Positions 3,899 to 5,688 of a DNA stretch of 5,688 bases are shown here, one piece after another (within the stretch, counting starts at the first letter, position 1; the number at the start of each line of letters is the position of its first letter). The notes beneath the pieces were generated by a model that did no database searches, had not been told where the DNA came from, and worked only from the letters and a program-made list of their open reading frames with translations. A program made the position numbers and the translations under genes. The DNA comes from Streptosporangiaceae bacterium (GTDB lineage: Bacteria > Actinomycetota > Actinomycetes > Streptosporangiales > Streptosporangiaceae). The DNA is taken from positions 1-5,688 of the forward strand of contig JASIJN010000266.1 of NCBI GenBank assembly GCA_030050125.1. The letters run 5' to 3'.

Positions 3899-5217
3899 CC
3901 GGACGGCGTCAGCTGCCATGGCGCGCGCTGCGCGCGCCATGGCGCGTACGGCTCGGTCACGGCCTCACCCGGCGCGATGACGGCCGGCCCGTGACCCTCG
4001 GCCACGCCCACCCCGGCATCGGGTGACGCGGCCGGGTCCCTGGCGACCGGGCAGGTCAGGCACCGCGGACCGCCGCGCGCGCTGCCCAGCTCGCTGGCGG
4101 GCACCCGGATCACCTGCACCCCCGCGGCCTCGAGGCGCGCGTTGGTCTCGACGTTCCGCTCATGACAGACGACGACTCTCCGGTCGAGCGCCAGCGCGTT
4201 GCATCCGTCGTCCCATTGCTGCCTCGGCAGGACCAGCGGGTCCACCCCGGTTTCGATGACCTTGAGCCGGTCTATGCCCATCGCCTGGGCGGCCGCCTCC
4301 AGGAACGGCTGCGGCCGGGAGATGCGCATGCCGTCCGGGCGGGGCGTGATGGTGAGGGCGATCAGGGTGAACGCGAGCCTCGGGTGCATGACCACGGTGT
4401 CCACGTCGACCACGGTGCACACGGTGTCCAGGTGCGCGACCGGCCCCGCCCGGTCCAGGGGCACCGCCAGCACCGTGTGCGCCAGGCCAGCGTCGAATGC
4501 CCGCCGGGCCAGGCGCTCCACGCCCGCCGATCTGGTCCGCTCGCCCACGCCGACCGCCATCACGCTCGGCGCCAGCAGCAGCACGTCGCCGCCCTCGACC
4601 TGCTCGAGTTCCGGGTCGTAGAGGTACTTGGTGCCCGCGAACCTGGGGTGGTAGCCATAGATCACGGCGATCAGCTCGGACTCCCTGCGCCGGCCGCCGG
4701 CCAGGCTGGTGACCGCGACCCGGTCGCTGATCCACACGCTGGAATCACGGCTGAACGCGAGGTTCGGCAGCGGTTCGATGATGAAGTCGTGCCGGTCGAG
4801 CAACTCGAAGACCACGCCGCGGCCGGTCGTCAGCTCGTCCGGGCTGAGCCCGGCGATGAGGACCTGGGCCAGCGCCTCCGGGTCAAGCCCGTCCAGGTGC
4901 CCGCGGACCAGCGCACCGAGCTCATCCCCCAGCGCGGCGCTGGCCAGCACGGACTCGATCGCCTCGGCCCGCGCGGGCCGGTATTCCAGCGCGTCCTGCA
5001 GTAGCTCGGTCACGTACAGGACCTCGACCCCGTGGTCGCGGAGCAGGCTGGCCAGGATGTCGTGTTCCTGCTGTGCCCGGCCGACCCAGGGCAACGTGTC
5101 GAACAGGAGGCCGCCGGCGCGGCGCGGGGTGATCCGCTTCAGCTCGGAGCCGGGACGGTGGACAAGAACGGTACGGAGCCGACCGACCTCGCTGTCGACG
5201 CCGTGCACGTGGCTCAC
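3895..5217 (-). CDS. arcA: Arginine deiminase with an unusual C-terminal extension
   Basis: Arginine deiminase hydrolyses L-arginine to citrulline and ammonia in the cytosol, the first step of the ADI pathway. The 440-residue protein keeps the family layout: GRLRTVLVHRPGSELKR (12-28), LFDTLPWVGRAQQEHD (38-53), PNLAFSRD (151-158), VEGGD (207-211), AHLDTVCTVVD (261-271), WDDGCNALAL (335-344), ERNVETN (353-359) and RGGPRCLTCPVARD (381-394). By alignment with Pseudomonas ArcA the catalytic set is Asp158, Glu208, His262, Asp264 and Cys386, with Arg381 as the substrate-binding Arg; all are present. ADI proteins normally end about 10-12 residues after the catalytic Cys; here about 42 more residues follow. 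GTG 5217 is chosen because GGGGGG (5223-5228) lies five bases upstream and the family begins there; GTG 5250 has no ribosome binding site. No arcB, arcC, arcD or ArgR gene is visible, so the gene appears solitary. Confidence 0.95.
   Translation of the reverse strand: MSHVHGVDSEVGRLRTVLVHRPGSELKRITPRRAGGLLFDTLPWVGRAQQEHDILASLLRDHGVEVLYVTELLQDALEYRPARAEAIESVLASAALGDELGALVRGHLDGLDPEALAQVLIAGLSPDELTTGRGVVFELLDRHDFIIEPLPNLAFSRDSSVWISDRVAVTSLAGGRRRESELIAVIYGYHPRFAGTKYLYDPELEQVEGGDVLLLAPSVMAVGVGERTRSAGVERLARRAFDAGLAHTVLAVPLDRAGPVAHLDTVCTVVDVDTVVMHPRLAFTLIALTITPRPDGMRISRPQPFLEAAAQAMGIDRLKVIETGVDPLVLPRQQWDDGCNALALDRRVVVCHERNVETNARLEAAGVQVIRVPASELGSARGGPRCLTCPVARDPAASPDAGVGVAEGHGPAVIAPGEAVTEPYAPWRAQRAPWQLTPSG
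3915..3943. terminator. 29-bp perfect palindrome, probable terminator inside the arcA 3' end
   Basis: GCCATGGCGCGCGC (3915-3928), one central T (3929), and GCGCGCGCCATGGC (3930-3943) give 14 paired bases with no mismatch. It begins 16 bases after the membrane-protein stop, where a terminator for that transcript would be expected, and lies within arcA codons 425-435. Its loop is essentially nil as RNA, so the top few pairs would open. No T-run follows. It could also act as a cruciform or protein-binding site. The structure is certain; termination is inferred. Confidence 0.6.
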
Positions 5218-5343
5218 GTATTCCCCCCGGCATCCCGGCGCGCCCCCCACGCGCCCACGAGGGGAAGTATCACCAGTTCAGGATCTGGTTACGCCTGCTG
5301 TCGCGGCTTCAGGGGCATCAATTACGCGGCACGGGTGAACGCG

Positions 5344-5363
5344 GCGGCTCGCTGCAGAGCCGC
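5344..5363. repeat. Compact GC-rich hairpin
   Basis: GCGGCTC (5344-5350) and GAGCCGC (5357-5363) form a perfect 7-bp stem with a 6-base GCTGCA loop. No T-run follows on either strand. It sits in the middle of the divergent gap and could be a leader hairpin, a terminator-like element or a binding site. Confidence 0.45.
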
Positions 5364-5428
5364 GTCCTGCCCTGGTTCAGCCGATATCATGGGCAACTCC
5401 GCCGTGCTGGTGGCCTCGGCCCTGGCCC

Positions 5429-5455
5429 GGATCGCGTCCCAGTTGGGATCGCGTC
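5429..5455. repeat. Direct repeat of GGATCGCGTC upstream of the right-edge gene
   Basis: GGATCGCGTC occurs at 5429-5438 and again at 5446-5455, a 17-bp period. The second copy overlaps the candidate -35 (5443-5448). Tandem sites of this kind can be regulator half-sites, but the spacing is not an exact number of helical turns, so this is only suggestive. Confidence 0.4.
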
Positions 5456-5471
5456 ATAGCGTCATGACCAT
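5443..5471 (+). promoter_or_regulatory. Candidate promoter for the right-edge gene
   Basis: TTGGGA (5443-5448), a 17-base spacer, and GACCAT (5466-5471) resemble a housekeeping promoter with four and three of six consensus matches. Transcription would start near 5478 and give a leader of about 50 bases. The spacer contains two GTCAT units, at 5453 and 5461, the second within the palindrome GTCATGAC (5461-5468). Confidence 0.35.
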
Positions 5472-5486
5472 CGTCGCGGCGACGAT
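5470..5486. promoter_or_regulatory. 17-bp perfect palindrome, operator candidate
   Basis: ATCGTCGC (5470-5477), one central G (5478), and GCGACGAT (5479-5486) are perfect inverted repeats. The centre falls on the start point predicted from the adjacent promoter, the usual place for a dimeric repressor to block transcription. No regulator gene is visible nearby, except possibly the right-edge gene itself, which is too incomplete to judge. Confidence 0.5.
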
Positions 5487-5527
5487 CTGCACGACACCGA
5501 CTGGACAAACGCTGGACAGGTGAGCGC

Positions 5528-5688
5528 ATGGACCCTGGGGGCCGCAGCAGGCCCGGGCGGCTGAACACCGCCGGCCCTGGCGAGGCCGACATGCTGGAGC
5601 CGCGGGATTCTGCCGCCATCCGGCCAGCGGGCTCGTCCGGAGCCGGGGAGCCCGGCGACGGGGGCGCCGCCTCAGCGGCGACCCGGGC
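5528..5688 (+). CDS. Start of an unidentified protein, cut by the right edge
   Basis: ATG 5528 follows CAGGTG (5517-5522) by five bases and opens a frame that stays open to the window end. The visible 53 residues begin MDPGGRSRPGRLNTAGPGEA and are rich in Gly, Ala, Pro and charged residues, with no hydrophobic segment. They look like a disordered N-terminal tail ahead of a domain outside the window. Third codon positions are about 87 percent G or C (46 of 53 codons), like the neighbouring genes, and an in-frame stop lies upstream at 5465-5467. No family can be named. It is divergent from arcA. Confidence 0.6.
   Translation, partial: MDPGGRSRPGRLNTAGPGEADMLEPRDSAAIRPAGSSGAGEPGDGGAASAATR

Larger units (their letters stand above)
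5218..5527. other. Divergent intergenic region between arcA and the right-edge gene
   Basis: These 310 bases have no reading frame I would call real. They include the arcA ribosome binding site (GGGGGG, 5223-5228). A possible arcA -10 reads GATACT on the minus strand (5266-5271), beside a short inverted repeat ACCAG-N8-CTGGT (5272-5289); no -35 matches, so that promoter is only a suggestion. On the plus-strand side lie a hairpin (5344-5363), a direct repeat (5429-5455), a candidate promoter (5443-5471) and a palindrome (5470-5486), each listed separately. Confidence 0.6.

Noticed and set aside
4393..4430. 11-bp direct repeat CACGGTGTCCA at 4393 and 4420 within arcA
   Set aside because: Both copies encode the same Asp-Thr-Val in a conserved catalytic stretch, so the protein sequence explains it.
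4162..5004. 280-codon plus-strand frame inside arcA
   Set aside because: It is antisense to a gene with all catalytic motifs intact, so it is a shadow frame.
5218..5250. arcA start at GTG 5250
   Set aside because: It has no Shine-Dalgarno and the extra 11 residues fall outside the family N-terminus.
5266..5289. ArgR-type operator near the arcA start
   Set aside because: The ACCAG-N8-CTGGT repeat does not resemble an ARG box as I know it, and the arms are only five bases.

Overview
This window looks like ordinary chromosome from a very high-GC actinobacterium. The evidence is strong G/C bias at third codon positions, GTG starts, two genes that appear to start without a leader, and a Bpa/PafE-type proteasome activator, a family known from proteasome-bearing Actinobacteria. 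I cannot name the genus. I see no CRISPR array, phage module, transposase, rRNA or tRNA, and no multigene system that looks undescribed. The less usual material is in the non-coding and overlapping sequence.

Left part (1-1998): a probable minus-strand gene start runs off the left edge (1-48). A 364-bp divergent gap with inverted repeats separates it from a plus-strand PIG3-family NAD(P)H quinone oxidoreductase (413-1390). That is followed by the ATP-independent proteasome activator Bpa (1441-1998), recognised by its helical core and C-terminal Gly-Pro-Tyr-Leu. Middle part (1995-3066): a two-gene minus-strand unit encodes a STAS-domain anti-sigma-factor antagonist and, 10 bp downstream, a family-2 glycosyltransferase. 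The glycosyltransferase converges on bpa, and the two genes share a CTAG stop tetranucleotide inside a hairpin.

Right part (3067-5688): across a 142-bp divergent promoter region with a nested inverted repeat lies a plus-strand hypothetical protein with a C-terminal CxxCx5C motif (3209-3667), then a 60-residue two-helix membrane protein (3716-3898). The latter converges on arginine deiminase arcA (minus, 3895-5217), again sharing a CTAG stop. arcA has all expected catalytic residues but runs about 42 residues past the usual family end. That extension is coded over a 29-bp perfect palindrome sitting just past the membrane-protein gene, where a terminator would be expected. A 310-bp gap with a hairpin, a direct repeat and a 17-bp palindrome precedes the start of another plus-strand gene that leaves the window (5528-5688).

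Functionally the genes are a mix of redox, protein quality control, regulation by partner switching, glycosyl transfer and arginine catabolism. Apart from the STAS-glycosyltransferase pair, there is no sign that they form one pathway.
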